A stretch of DNA of 64,000 nucleotides, taken from the NCBI GenBank assembly GCA_016234445.1, contig JACRBT010000004.1:186001-250000 (forward strand), written 5' to 3'. Below are positions 8,654 through 15,994 of this stretch, piece by piece. This DNA comes from Chloroflexota bacterium (lineage in GTDB: Bacteria > Chloroflexota > Dehalococcoidia > Tepidiformales > Tepidiformaceae). The position numbers and the translations under genes were made by a program. Within the stretch, counting starts at the first letter, position 1, and each line of letters starts with the position of its first letter. Under the pieces are notes generated by a model, which worked only from the letters and a program-made list of their open reading frames with translations, made no database searches and was not told the DNA's origin.

Positions 8654-9070
8654 CTAACCCTGGATGACGCGCCAGAACGCGATGTGGACATCGGCGCTGG
8701 CGGGTTCGAACTCGACGCGGACGCGGGCACCAATCCAGTTGAGGTCGGGCTTGTTGGGGTCGACGCCGCGAAGGACGGTGAACATGCGGTCGCCCTCGTT
8801 CAGGTCGATGTAGGCGGTGACGAAGGGCACTTCCTCGGCCCAGCCGCCGAAGGCGCGGTGCTGGACGGCGAAGGTGTGGACGCGGCCCTCGCCGCTGGCT
8901 TCGAACCACTCGATTTCGCGAGCGTGGCAGTTGGGGCAAATGTGCCGTGGGTACCAGTGGACGCGGTTGCAGCTGGTGCAGCGGGGGAGCATGAGCTTGC
9001 CGGCCCTGGCGCCCTCCCAGAACGGTTTCGAGAGCGGGTCCGGGTCCGGGATGGGCTTGTTGTAGGCCAT
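8654..9070 (-). CDS. DUF35 (OB-fold, zinc-ribbon) thiolase partner
   Basis: 138 residues: an N-terminal helix region, a rubredoxin-like zinc ribbon with CxxC pairs at C31/C34 and C45/C48, then an OB-fold (VHTFAVQHRAF, PFVTAYIDL, VRVEFEP). Such proteins bind acyl-CoA and act as the partner subunit of SCP2-type thiolases and hydroxymethylglutaryl-CoA synthases. The start at 9070 follows SD AGGAGG. It is the first gene of a two-gene operon with the thiolase. Confidence 0.93.
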   Translation of the reverse strand: MAYNKPIPDPDPLSKPFWEGARAGKLMLPRCTSCNRVHWYPRHICPNCHAREIEWFEASGEGRVHTFAVQHRAFGGWAEEVPFVTAYIDLNEGDRMFTVLRGVDPNKPDLNWIGARVRVEFEPASADVHIAFWRVIQG

Positions 9071-9183
9071 GGTTGCCTCCTGGGCGGGACAGCCGCCTGA
9101 GCCCCCGGCCTGCCGGGGCCGAGTACACAGCGGCGGGGTTCTCCGTGGGGGTGGGGCCACCTGCGAGCGGCGGCCACTGTGGG

Positions 9184-9212
9184 ACATTAGGTCGCGCGCA
9201 GTGATGGGTCAA
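9184..9212 (-). promoter_or_regulatory. Promoter of the DUF35-thiolase operon
   Basis: On the minus strand TTGACC (9207-9212), a 17-nt spacer and TAATGT (9184-9189). This is one of the clearest housekeeping promoters in the window. The leader would be about 105 nt and contains a hairpin CCCCGG-CCTG-CCGGGG (9103-9118). Confidence 0.7.
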
Positions 9213-9477
9213 ACGCCGGGGCACGGTGTCTCACGGTCTCAGCCCCCGCGCTCCCCGGCGTCGCACATGCCACGGTTCGCCGTGCCACGACTTGTGAAGG
9301 AGTGGTTGCCCACCTGCCTCCGCCGTCTGTTGCCCGGGCGCAGCTGGCGGAGCACTGCGGAGTCGCGGTCGCGGTACGGATGGGGTCGCGGCGCGAATCC
9401 CCTCGGAACTCGGACCTCGGACCTCGGGCCTTTCTTACCACCCGCGGTACGGATGGCGTGGGGTCGGACGTCGACCG
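9213..9477. other. Intergenic region without a recognisable gene
   Basis: No convincing coding frame. It holds a CACGG-TTCG-CCGTG hairpin (9271-9284), a short tandem GGACCTC repeat near 9411-9425, and a 13-bp direct repeat GCGGTACGGATGG at 9371-9383 and 9444-9456. These could be decay of an old gene or a transcription-end region for the acetyl-CoA hydrolase gene. Confidence 0.5.
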
Positions 9478-10791
9478 TCAGAGCGAGTAGAGGCGCTGGG
9501 CTTCCTTGCGGAGCTCGGCCCGGAAATCGGGGTGAGCCACGGAGATCAGTTCGTCGGCACGCTGCCGAAGCGTCTTCCCCCCGACCCTGGCGATCCCGAA
9601 CTCGGTGACGACGTAGTCCACAAACGTCCGGGGGACCGTGACGATGGAGCCGGGAGGAAGCTGCGGGAGAATGCGCGACTGGCGTTCGCCGTTGACGGTG
9701 GAACTGGACGGGAGGGCGATGACGGAACGCCCCCCTTCGCTGTAGGACGCGGCGACGGCGAAGACGGTCTGGCCACCCGGGCCGCTGTAGACCCGGCCGT
9801 TGAGCGTCTCTGCCGTGATCTGGCCGGTGAGGTCGACCTGGAGGGCGTTGTTGATCGCGACGAAGTTGGTTTCGCGGATGAGCGTGCGCAGGTCGTCGGT
9901 GTTGCAGAAGTCCCAGAGTTCGAACTTCGGGTTGAGGTGGGCGCGGGCGGCTTCTTCCGGCGGGATGACGGCGAATGCCGACCCGATAACCTTGCCGGGG
10001 GCGATGTCCTTGTAGCGGCCGGTGACGACGCCCTGTTCGACCAGGTCGACGACGCCGCCGGGAATGATCTCGGTCTGGATGCCCAGGTCGTGCTTGTCGC
10101 CGAGGTAGACGGCGAGAGCGGCGGTGACGTCTCCGAAGCCAATCTGGAGGGTGTCCCGGTCGCGGACCAGTTCGGTGGCGATCAGCGTGCCGATAACCTC
10201 GGTGGCCGCGATGACCTCGTCGGTGCGCGGGGGTACCGGCATCGCCGTGTCGTGGGACTGGTTGTGCTCCAGCAGCGCGGCCACTTCGGAGATGTGGATG
10301 TAGTTCTCGCCGTACGTCCGGATGAGGCGCTCGTCGACCTCGCAGACGATGGTCTTCGCCACGTCGAGGGCGGTGCGGTTGGCCCAGAGGGCGGTGCCCA
10401 TGCTCAGGTAGCCGTTCTCGTCGGGCGGCGAGGTCTTGACGCAGGCGAAGTCGAAGGGCCCAATCGCGTCCTTGATCCAGGACTGCCTGAAGTTGCCCAG
10501 GGGGAGGTAGTCGCCCATGCCGCCGGCAATCTGCTGGCGGTCGGCGGGCGTGGTGAAACAGGTCGTCAGGTGGAAGGAGCGCGCCGAGTCGGGCGTGGCC
10601 CAGACGAAGGGCGACACGTAGTGATGGATGTTGACCGCTTCGACTTCGCCGTTGCGGGCGAAAAGGGCGCGGGAGAAGGTGTCGGGGTTGCTCGTGAACA
10701 TCCCCATCCAGGCGCGGTCACCCGAACGGACGAGCTTCGCCGCCTCCTCGGGAGTCTTGAGCCGGTCCGCGTAGCGCTGCTTCCAATCCAT
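9478..10791 (-). CDS. Acetyl-CoA hydrolase/4-hydroxybutyrate CoA-transferase family protein
   Basis: 437 residues, with the two-domain pattern of class I CoA-transferases related to acetyl-CoA hydrolase and 4-hydroxybutyrate CoA-transferase: DENGYLSMG in the N-terminal half, IQTEIIPGG, and NNALQVDLTGQI near the active-site region, followed by SGPGGQ and TEFGIARVGGKTLRQRA. It would exchange CoA between acetate or another short acid and an acyl-CoA. The ATG at 10791 follows SD GGAGGGG. It is a single gene, divergent from the pyr operon; an 18-bp repeat shared with the CaiB operon region lies just upstream. Confidence 0.9.
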   Translation of the reverse strand: MDWKQRYADRLKTPEEAAKLVRSGDRAWMGMFTSNPDTFSRALFARNGEVEAVNIHHYVSPFVWATPDSARSFHLTTCFTTPADRQQIAGGMGDYLPLGNFRQSWIKDAIGPFDFACVKTSPPDENGYLSMGTALWANRTALDVAKTIVCEVDERLIRTYGENYIHISEVAALLEHNQSHDTAMPVPPRTDEVIAATEVIGTLIATELVRDRDTLQIGFGDVTAALAVYLGDKHDLGIQTEIIPGGVVDLVEQGVVTGRYKDIAPGKVIGSAFAVIPPEEAARAHLNPKFELWDFCNTDDLRTLIRETNFVAINNALQVDLTGQITAETLNGRVYSGPGGQTVFAVAASYSEGGRSVIALPSSSTVNGERQSRILPQLPPGSIVTVPRTFVDYVVTEFGIARVGGKTLRQRADELISVAHPDFRAELRKEAQRLYSL

Positions 10792-10846
10792 GCTGTCCCC
10801 TCCGGAGTGGGTGACCTCCGCCGTGGCGGCGGGGTCCACGCGGGAG

Positions 10847-10852
10847 ATTCTA
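10847..10852 (-). promoter_or_regulatory. Putative -10 box of the acetyl-CoA hydrolase gene
   Basis: TAGAAT on the minus strand about 55 nt before the ATG at 10791. No good -35 box is present at 17 bp; the 18-bp repeat occupies that region. Confidence 0.4.
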
Positions 10853-10866
10853 ACCGCCCACGCAAG

Positions 10867-10884
10867 CCCCGTTTGGCAGGCCGG
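10867..10884. repeat. 18-bp repeat copy 2 (possible operator)
   Basis: CCCCGTTTGGCAGGCCGG, one base different from the copy at 6844-6861. It lies between the divergent hydrolase and pyr promoters, overlapping the -35 region of the former. Confidence 0.5.
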
Positions 10885-10890
10885 GAGGGA

Positions 10891-10919
10891 TTGATCGGCG
10901 GGCGGCCGGATAGTACATT
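10891..10919 (+). promoter_or_regulatory. Promoter of the pyr operon
   Basis: TTGATC (10891-10896), 17-nt spacer, TACATT (10914-10919). The predicted start, near 10925, is only about 10 nt before the PyrR-binding element. Confidence 0.6.
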
Positions 10920-10934
10920 TGTTTTGCCCTTTAA

Positions 10935-10954
10935 GCCGGTCCCGTGAGGCTGGC
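10935..10954 (+). promoter_or_regulatory. pyrR element: PyrR-binding RNA element in the pyr leader
   Basis: The RNA GGUCCCGUGAGGCU matches the PyrR-binding loop consensus ARUCCNGNGAGGYU. It is closed by a stem GCCGG (10935-10939)/CUGGC (10950-10954). In other bacteria PyrR with UMP binds this loop and stops expression of the downstream pyr genes. The first gene of this operon is pyrR itself, which fits autoregulation. Confidence 0.85.
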
Positions 10955-10971
10955 AAGGGAGGAGGCGCCAG

Positions 10972-11037
10972 ATGGCGCGTGTCTTGCCGCATGGCCTTTC
11001 GAACGCCTGCCCCGACGGGGGGAGGCGTTTTTCATGA
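10972..11037 (+). CDS. Putative 21-codon leader peptide ORF upstream of pyrR
   Basis: ATG at 10972, 21 sense codons, TGA at 11035-11037. A strong SD (GGGAGGAGG, 10957-10965) precedes it at a suitable distance. Its stop overlaps the pyrR start as ATGA. Its second half runs through the terminator hairpin (11002-11029), so ribosomes translating it would melt that hairpin. The start codon lies in a small hairpin GCGCCA/TGGCGC (10965-10978) just after the PyrR element. The encoded peptide begins MARVLPHG and has no pyrimidine-related codon run that I can see. Whether it is translated is unknown. Confidence 0.5.
   Translation: MARVLPHGLSNACPDGGRRFS
11002..11032 (+). terminator. Attenuator terminator immediately before pyrR
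   Basis: AACGCCT (11002-11008) pairs with AGGCGTT (11023-11029), with CCCC/GGGG pairing inside, followed by a T-run at 11028-11032. The 3' arm contains GGGGGGAGG, the only SD for pyrR, so the hairpin could stop transcription and also hide the ribosome site. Confidence 0.8.
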
Positions 11038-11582
11038 GCATCGAGGCAATGCTGGGCCGGGAAGAAGTCGGGCGGACGTTGCGCCGGCTGGCCCACGAGA
11101 TCATCGAAAACAACCGCGGCGCCGAGAACCTCGTCCTCGTCGGGCTGCTCTCTCGCGGCTATCCACTGGCGAAACGACTGGCGGCCGCGATCGAAGACTT
11201 CGAGCACGTCACTGTGCCCGTGGGCCGGCTCGACATCGGCCTCTACCGGGACGACGTGACCCGCCGGGCGGCCCCGCCCCGGATTCGCCCGAGCGAGATC
11301 CCGGCCGACATCGACGGCAAGACGGTCGTCCTCGTCGACGACGTGCTCTACACGGGACGGAGCATCCGGGCGGCGCTGGACGCCCTGCTGGACTTCGGGC
11401 GGCCGGCGCGCGTCCGGCTGGCGGTGCTTATCGACCGGGGCCACCGCGAACTGCCGATTCGCCCCGACTTCGTTGGCAAGAACATCCCCACCGGGGCGTT
11501 CCAGTCCGTCCAGGTCCGCGTGGCGGAAGTAGACGGCGATGACGGCGTCTACGTGTTCGACGAGGAGGCGACCCATGCTTGA
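11034..11582 (+). CDS. pyrR: Bifunctional pyr operon regulator/uracil phosphoribosyltransferase
   Basis: 182 residues with the PRPP-binding motif [15 protein letters not shown] (about residues 99-113) and [11 protein letters not shown], characteristic of PyrR. PyrR binds pyr mRNA leaders with UMP/UTP and can also convert uracil plus PRPP to UMP. It is the first gene of the pyr operon and sits directly behind a leader with the PyrR-binding loop and an attenuator. The ATG at 11034 is the only start compatible with the family N-terminus; its SD lies in the attenuator hairpin. Confidence 0.97.
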   Translation: MSIEAMLGREEVGRTLRRLAHEIIENNRGAENLVLVGLLSRGYPLAKRLAAAIEDFEHVTVPVGRLDIGLYRDDVTRRAAPPRIRPSEIPADIDGKTVVLVDDVLYTGRSIRAALDALLDFGRPARVRLAVLIDRGHRELPIRPDFVGKNIPTGAFQSVQVRVAEVDGDDGVYVFDEEATHA

Positions 11583-12570
11583 CGTGCGAGAGGAGTCGAG
11601 GCCGGTTGCCCTCGAGTCCGCCCCTGAGGAAGCCCGCTGGCGCTGGAAGGACCTCCTCGACACCGACGTGCTCGACCCCGCCGACATCCAGCTGGTGATG
11701 GACACGGCGGAGGCGATGAGCGAGGTGCGCTCGCGGCCGATGTCGAAGGTGGCCACGCTCCGGGGCACAACCGTCGTCACGCTGTTCTACGAACAGAGCA
11801 CCCGCACGCGCGCCAGCTTCGAAGTCGCCGCCAAGGCCCTCGGCGCCGATGTGGTGAACCTGACCGCCTCTGGCAGCAGCGTCGAGAAGGGCGAGTCCCT
11901 CATCGACACGGTGCGGACCCTCGAGGCGATCGGCGCCGACCTCGTCGTGATGCGCCACGGCAAGTCCGGGGCGCCGTACCTCGCGGCCCGCCATTCGAAA
12001 GCGGGCATCATCAACGGCGGCGACGGCACCCACGCTCACCCGACGCAGGCCCTGCTCGACCTGTTCACGATGCGGCGCCACCTCGGGGACCTCGCCGGCC
12101 GCAAGGTGCTCATCGTCGGGGACATCCTCCACAGCCGGGTGGCGCGCTCGAACATCTGGACGCTGGTCTCGGCGGGGGCCGAGGTCACCCTCTGCGGGCC
12201 GGCCACGCTCCTGCCCACGAGCCTCGCCGGGCGCTCCGAACGCGGCTCCGTGAAGGTCACCACGAACCTCGACCAGGCCATCGCAGGCGCCGACGTGGTG
12301 ATGGCGCTGCGCATCCAGAAGGAACGCGCCGAACGGGGGCTCATCCCTTCCCTGCGGGAGTACATCCGCGGCTACCAGGTGAACGCACGGCGGCTGGCGC
12401 TGGCCGCCCCCGGCGCGCTCGTGATGCACCCCGGGCCGATGAACGAGGGAATCGAAATCTCACCGGAGATAGCCCACGGGGTCGGTTCGGTCATCGAAGA
12501 GCAGGTGAGCAACGGCGTCGCTGTGCGGATGGCAATCCTCTACCTGATGGCGACAGCGAGGACAGCGTGA
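11575..12570 (+). CDS. pyrB: Aspartate carbamoyltransferase catalytic subunit
   Basis: 331 residues; condenses carbamoyl phosphate with aspartate. Carbamoyl-phosphate motif [13 protein letters not shown] (STRTR, about residues 75-79), KGES loop, [14 protein letters not shown], and the aspartate-domain [11 protein letters not shown]. The ATG at 11575 overlaps the end of pyrR by 8 nt. The N-terminus has a roughly 25-residue extension before the usual fold start. No pyrI regulatory chain is present, as in Gram-positive-type enzymes controlled by PyrR. Confidence 0.97.
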   Translation: MLDVREESRPVALESAPEEARWRWKDLLDTDVLDPADIQLVMDTAEAMSEVRSRPMSKVATLRGTTVVTLFYEQSTRTRASFEVAAKALGADVVNLTASGSSVEKGESLIDTVRTLEAIGADLVVMRHGKSGAPYLAARHSKAGIINGGDGTHAHPTQALLDLFTMRRHLGDLAGRKVLIVGDILHSRVARSNIWTLVSAGAEVTLCGPATLLPTSLAGRSERGSVKVTTNLDQAIAGADVVMALRIQKERAERGLIPSLREYIRGYQVNARRLALAAPGALVMHPGPMNEGIEISPEIAHGVGSVIEEQVSNGVAVRMAILYLMATARTA

Positions 12571-13892
12571 GCGAACGAATCCTCATCGTTGGCGGCCGGG
12601 TTGTCGACTCGGCCTCGGGTACAGACGCGCTCCTCGACGTCCTCGTGGAAGGCGGTGTCGTGCGCGCAATCGGGCCCGGCCTGGGCGGCGACGGCGCCCG
12701 CCGGGTGGACGCCTCCGGCTGCATCGTCTCGCCGGGGTTCGTCGACCTCCACGCCCACCTGCGGGAGCCGGGGTTCGAACAGAAGGGGACGATTGCGACA
12801 GAGACCGAGGCGGCCCTGCGGGGCGGGTTCACGACCATCTGCGCGATGCCGAACACGCTCCCGGCCCCGGACTCCGGGAGCATCGTCGAGTCGCTCCTGG
12901 AGCGGATTGCCCGCGACGCCCGCGTCCGCGTGCTGCCGATCGGCTGCACGACCCGCGGCCGCAACGGGAGCGAAGTCGCGGAGATGAGCGAACTGGCGGC
13001 CGCGGGCTGCGTGGCCTTCAGTGACGACGGCAACCCGGTGGCGCACGGGGCGGTGATGCGGAACGCGATGATGCTGGCGGGCTCGCTTGGCCTGCCCGTC
13101 TCCGAACACTGCGACGACCCGGTCCTCAGCGCCGGCGGGGTGATGAACGAAGGCCGGGTGAGCGAGCGCCTCGGGCTCGCCGGGCAGCCCGTGACCGCCG
13201 AGATCTCGGCCATCGCCCGGAACATCGCCCTCTGCGAAGCGACGGGCACGCGCCTCCACATCGCCCACGTGACCACCGCCCGGGGGCTGGAGATGGTCGC
13301 CGATGCGAAGCGGCGGGGCCTGCCGCTCACCTGCGAAGTCACGCCCAGCCACCTCTTCCTGACCGAGGACGCGGTCTTCGGCGGCGGGAAGGAAGCCGCC
13401 TACGACACCAACGCCAAGATCAACCCGCCGCTTCGGACCGAAGCCGACCGCCGGGCTCTCTGCGCGGGGCTGAACGCGGGGATCATCGACGCCATCGCCA
13501 CCGACCACGCCCCCCACGCGATCGAAGACAAGCTCTGCGAGTTCGACAACGCGGCCTTCGGGATCAGCTGCTTCGAGACGGCCCTGGGGACGCTCCTCAC
13601 CCAGGTTGGCCGGGGCGAACTCGACCTCCATGCAGTCCTCCGGGCGCTGACCACCGGCCCGGTGGCGGCGTTCGCGCTGGCGGCGAAGGCGCCCGGCGCC
13701 GGCCGTCTCGCCGAGGGAAGCCGCGCCGACATCACCGTCTTCGACCCGAACCAGTCGTGGGTCGTCGATGTCCAGCGCTTCGCTTCGAAGGGGAAGAACA
13801 GCCCCCTCCATGGTTTGGAACTGACGGGACGGGTGCGCGCGGTGGTGGTCGCCGGGGAACTCGCCTTCGCCGAGGAGGTCGCGCATGCCTGA
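12567..13892 (+). CDS. pyrC: Dihydroorotase (class I)
   Basis: 441 residues. Zinc ligands appear in DLHAHLREPG (HxH), AMPNTLPAPDS marks the class I enzyme, HIAHVTTARG and CEVTPSHLFLTED follow, and IATDHAPHA carries the catalytic Asp. It closes carbamoyl-aspartate to dihydroorotate. GTG start overlaps the pyrB stop (GTGA), implying coupling. Class I dihydroorotases often associate with PyrB, which the gene order fits. Confidence 0.97.
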   Translation: MSERILIVGGRVVDSASGTDALLDVLVEGGVVRAIGPGLGGDGARRVDASGCIVSPGFVDLHAHLREPGFEQKGTIATETEAALRGGFTTICAMPNTLPAPDSGSIVESLLERIARDARVRVLPIGCTTRGRNGSEVAEMSELAAAGCVAFSDDGNPVAHGAVMRNAMMLAGSLGLPVSEHCDDPVLSAGGVMNEGRVSERLGLAGQPVTAEISAIARNIALCEATGTRLHIAHVTTARGLEMVADAKRRGLPLTCEVTPSHLFLTEDAVFGGGKEAAYDTNAKINPPLRTEADRRALCAGLNAGIIDAIATDHAPHAIEDKLCEFDNAAFGISCFETALGTLLTQVGRGELDLHAVLRALTTGPVAAFALAAKAPGAGRLAEGSRADITVFDPNQSWVVDVQRFASKGKNSPLHGLELTGRVRAVVVAGELAFAEEVAHA

Positions 13893-14976
13893 GGCACTGC
13901 TCGTGCTGGCGGACGGCTCGGTCTTCCCGGGGACGGCCTGTGGCGCGCCGGGGCACACCGACGGCGAAGTCGTCTTCAACACGTCGATGACCGGCTACCA
14001 GGAGATGCTGACCGACCCCTCCTACGCGGGCCAGATCCTCGTGCTCACCTACCCGATGATCGGGAATTACGGGGTCGACGCGAAGGTCGAGGAGTCGGAC
14101 CGGATCCAGCCACGCGGGCTTGTCGTGCGGGAGGCAGCGCGTTTCGCCAGCCACCTGCGCTCGGAGGGCGAAATCGAGCCCTACCTGCGGGCGAAGGGCG
14201 TCATCGCCATCAGCGGCGTCGACACGCGGGCCGTGACGCGGCGAATCCGCCGCCACGGGGTGATGCTGGGGACCATCACGACCGACGAGACGGCGGATGG
14301 AGCGCTGCGCCGCGTCCGGGCGCTCCCCGGCTACGACGACACGAACTGGGTCGCCTCGGTCACGACAGACCACGTCTACGACTGGGCCGACGCGGCCGGG
14401 AAGCGCCGGATCGCGCTCCTGGACGGCGGCGTGAAGCGCAACATCATGCGGTCGCTCGCGGCGCGGGATTGCGCGGTGCGGGTCTTCCCGGCCAACGCGA
14501 CCGCTGACGACCTCCTCGGCTTCAAACCGGATGGCGTCGTCCTCTCGCCCGGGCCGGGCGACCCGCGGCTGTTGGAGACGATGGTGGCCGAAGCCGGGCG
14601 GCTGATCGGGAGGGTGCCGATCCTGGGGATCTGCCTCGGGCACCAGGTCGCCGCCCAAGCGCTGGGGGCAGGCACCTTCAAGCTGCCCTTCGGCCACCGG
14701 GGAGGCAACCACCCCGTGCAGGAAGTGCTCACCGGGAAGGTGACGATCACCGCCCAGAACCACGGCTACGCAGTCGACCCGGGCGGGCTTTCGAGCGCCG
14801 CCTATATCAGCCATGTGAACCTGAACGACCAGACGGTGGAAGGGATCGCGATGCGCTCTGAGCCGCTCCTCACTATCCAGTATCATTCGGAAGCATGCCC
14901 GGGCCCGCTTGATAACACGGCTATCTTCGACCGTTTTGTGGAGATGCTCGCCGCGGTGCAAGGAGGAGTGAAATGA
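13885..14976 (+). CDS. carA: Carbamoyl-phosphate synthase small subunit
   Basis: 363 residues. N-terminal CPSase small-chain domain (FNTSMTGYQEMLTDPSY), then a class I glutamine amidotransferase: ILGICLGHQ (nucleophilic Cys), HRGGNHPV, and a C-terminal HSEACPGP carrying the catalytic His/Glu. It supplies ammonia from glutamine to CarB. ATG overlaps pyrC by 8 nt. The large subunit lies about 1 kb downstream, after two unrelated genes, instead of directly following. Confidence 0.97.
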   Translation: MPEALLVLADGSVFPGTACGAPGHTDGEVVFNTSMTGYQEMLTDPSYAGQILVLTYPMIGNYGVDAKVEESDRIQPRGLVVREAARFASHLRSEGEIEPYLRAKGVIAISGVDTRAVTRRIRRHGVMLGTITTDETADGALRRVRALPGYDDTNWVASVTTDHVYDWADAAGKRRIALLDGGVKRNIMRSLAARDCAVRVFPANATADDLLGFKPDGVVLSPGPGDPRLLETMVAEAGRLIGRVPILGICLGHQVAAQALGAGTFKLPFGHRGGNHPVQEVLTGKVTITAQNHGYAVDPGGLSSAAYISHVNLNDQTVEGIAMRSEPLLTIQYHSEACPGPLDNTAIFDRFVEMLAAVQGGVK

Positions 14977-15419
14977 CGAGGGCAACCGAACGCCGTCGCG
15001 CGACGGAACACGACGCCGAGGGGATCGCCGACATCGTCCGCAGCCTTGGCGCGAACACCGGGCTTGCCGGGGAGTTCAACCCGGAAAGGGCGCGGGAGTG
15101 GATCCGCCGCCTCGGGGACCAGGGCACCATGGTGGTCGCGCTCGACGGGAGCATCCCCGTGGCCTTCGGGACGATCGACTACAGCACGACCGAGCCCGAG
15201 ACTGGCCTCCTCGGCGTCTGGGTGCACCCGGACTACCGCCGGCGCGGCCTCGCAACCGAGCTGGCGGAGGACCTCCTGGAGTTCGCCCGCGAACGCGGCT
15301 ACCGCCGCATCCGGGGACGCCTGCCGGAAGGCAACGAACCGGCCTTGAGCTTCCTTTCGTCCATCGGCGCAATGGTGCCGCTGCGCAACCCCGAAATGAC
15401 CTTCGAGCTACCGCTCTAG
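14973..15419 (+). CDS. GNAT-family N-acetyltransferase
   Basis: 148 residues with the GNAT fold; the acetyl-CoA pyrophosphate loop reads VWVHPDYRRRGLATELAE (about residues 82-99). Its ATG overlaps the carA stop (ATGA), so it is translated with the pyr operon. The substrate is unknown; a protein or small amine is possible. An acetyltransferase between carA and carB is unusual and might either be a passenger or modify a pathway protein. Confidence 0.85.
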   Translation: MTRATERRRATEHDAEGIADIVRSLGANTGLAGEFNPERAREWIRRLGDQGTMVVALDGSIPVAFGTIDYSTTEPETGLLGVWVHPDYRRRGLATELAEDLLEFARERGYRRIRGRLPEGNEPALSFLSSIGAMVPLRNPEMTFELPL

Positions 15420-15420
15420 C

Positions 15421-15912
15421 GTGGAGACAGCCATTTCTGACCACCGACGCGATACCGTGGGCGACGCCCGGAGGCCGGGGCGCAGGAACAACGCGCCAAT
15501 CCGCCCCCGCCGGCGGCCGGCGACGAGCGTGCCCGACCTCTTGTTCGCGCTTGCGACCGCGGCCTGGACGATGGCGCTCGCCTTTTTCGTGGCGTCGTAC
15601 ACGGATGAGAACGTGACCGCGGGCGACGCCGGCCCGGTGCTGGCACGGATCTTCGCGGGTGCGCTCGCGATCAGCGGCCTGTTCCTGGGCCTGCTCGGGT
15701 ACGGCCTCTTGCGGGACGAAACCCGAAACGTCGACCACTACCTCTTCCCGGTCTTCCTCGGGCTGGTGGTGGGAGGGCTGGAGGCCGCCATCTTCCTCTG
15801 GCCCGCCGACCAGCTCCTCCTGGCGCCCTTCGCGCTCCTGATTCTCACCTTCCGGCCGGTGCGGCGGGGATTCGCCCGGCTGCTCCATCTGCCACGGGCG
15901 GGGATGGCGTAA
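15421..15912 (+). CDS. Four-helix membrane protein of unknown function
   Basis: 163 residues from a GTG one base after the GNAT stop. A basic, disordered N-terminus (about 35 residues) is followed by four hydrophobic segments (about residues 40-60, 75-97, 105-126 and 128-142) and a basic tail. I recognise no family. It is transcribed within the pyr operon between carA and carB. The start is uncertain because there is no clear SD and the N-terminal 30 residues are low in information. Confidence 0.6.
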   Translation: METAISDHRRDTVGDARRPGRRNNAPIRPRRRPATSVPDLLFALATAAWTMALAFFVASYTDENVTAGDAGPVLARIFAGALAISGLFLGLLGYGLLRDETRNVDHYLFPVFLGLVVGGLEAAIFLWPADQLLLAPFALLILTFRPVRRGFARLLHLPRAGMA

Positions 15913-15994
15913 CGATGACGACAGGCAAGTTCCACGGCCGGGGCGAGGACACCCGGGTTGTCCCTTCGCGGGCCGCCGGTCAAGGGGATCGGCC

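Noticed and set aside
9213-9477. Remnant of an insertion sequence
   Set aside because: Only a 13-bp direct repeat and small hairpins; no transposase fragment or terminal inverted repeats.
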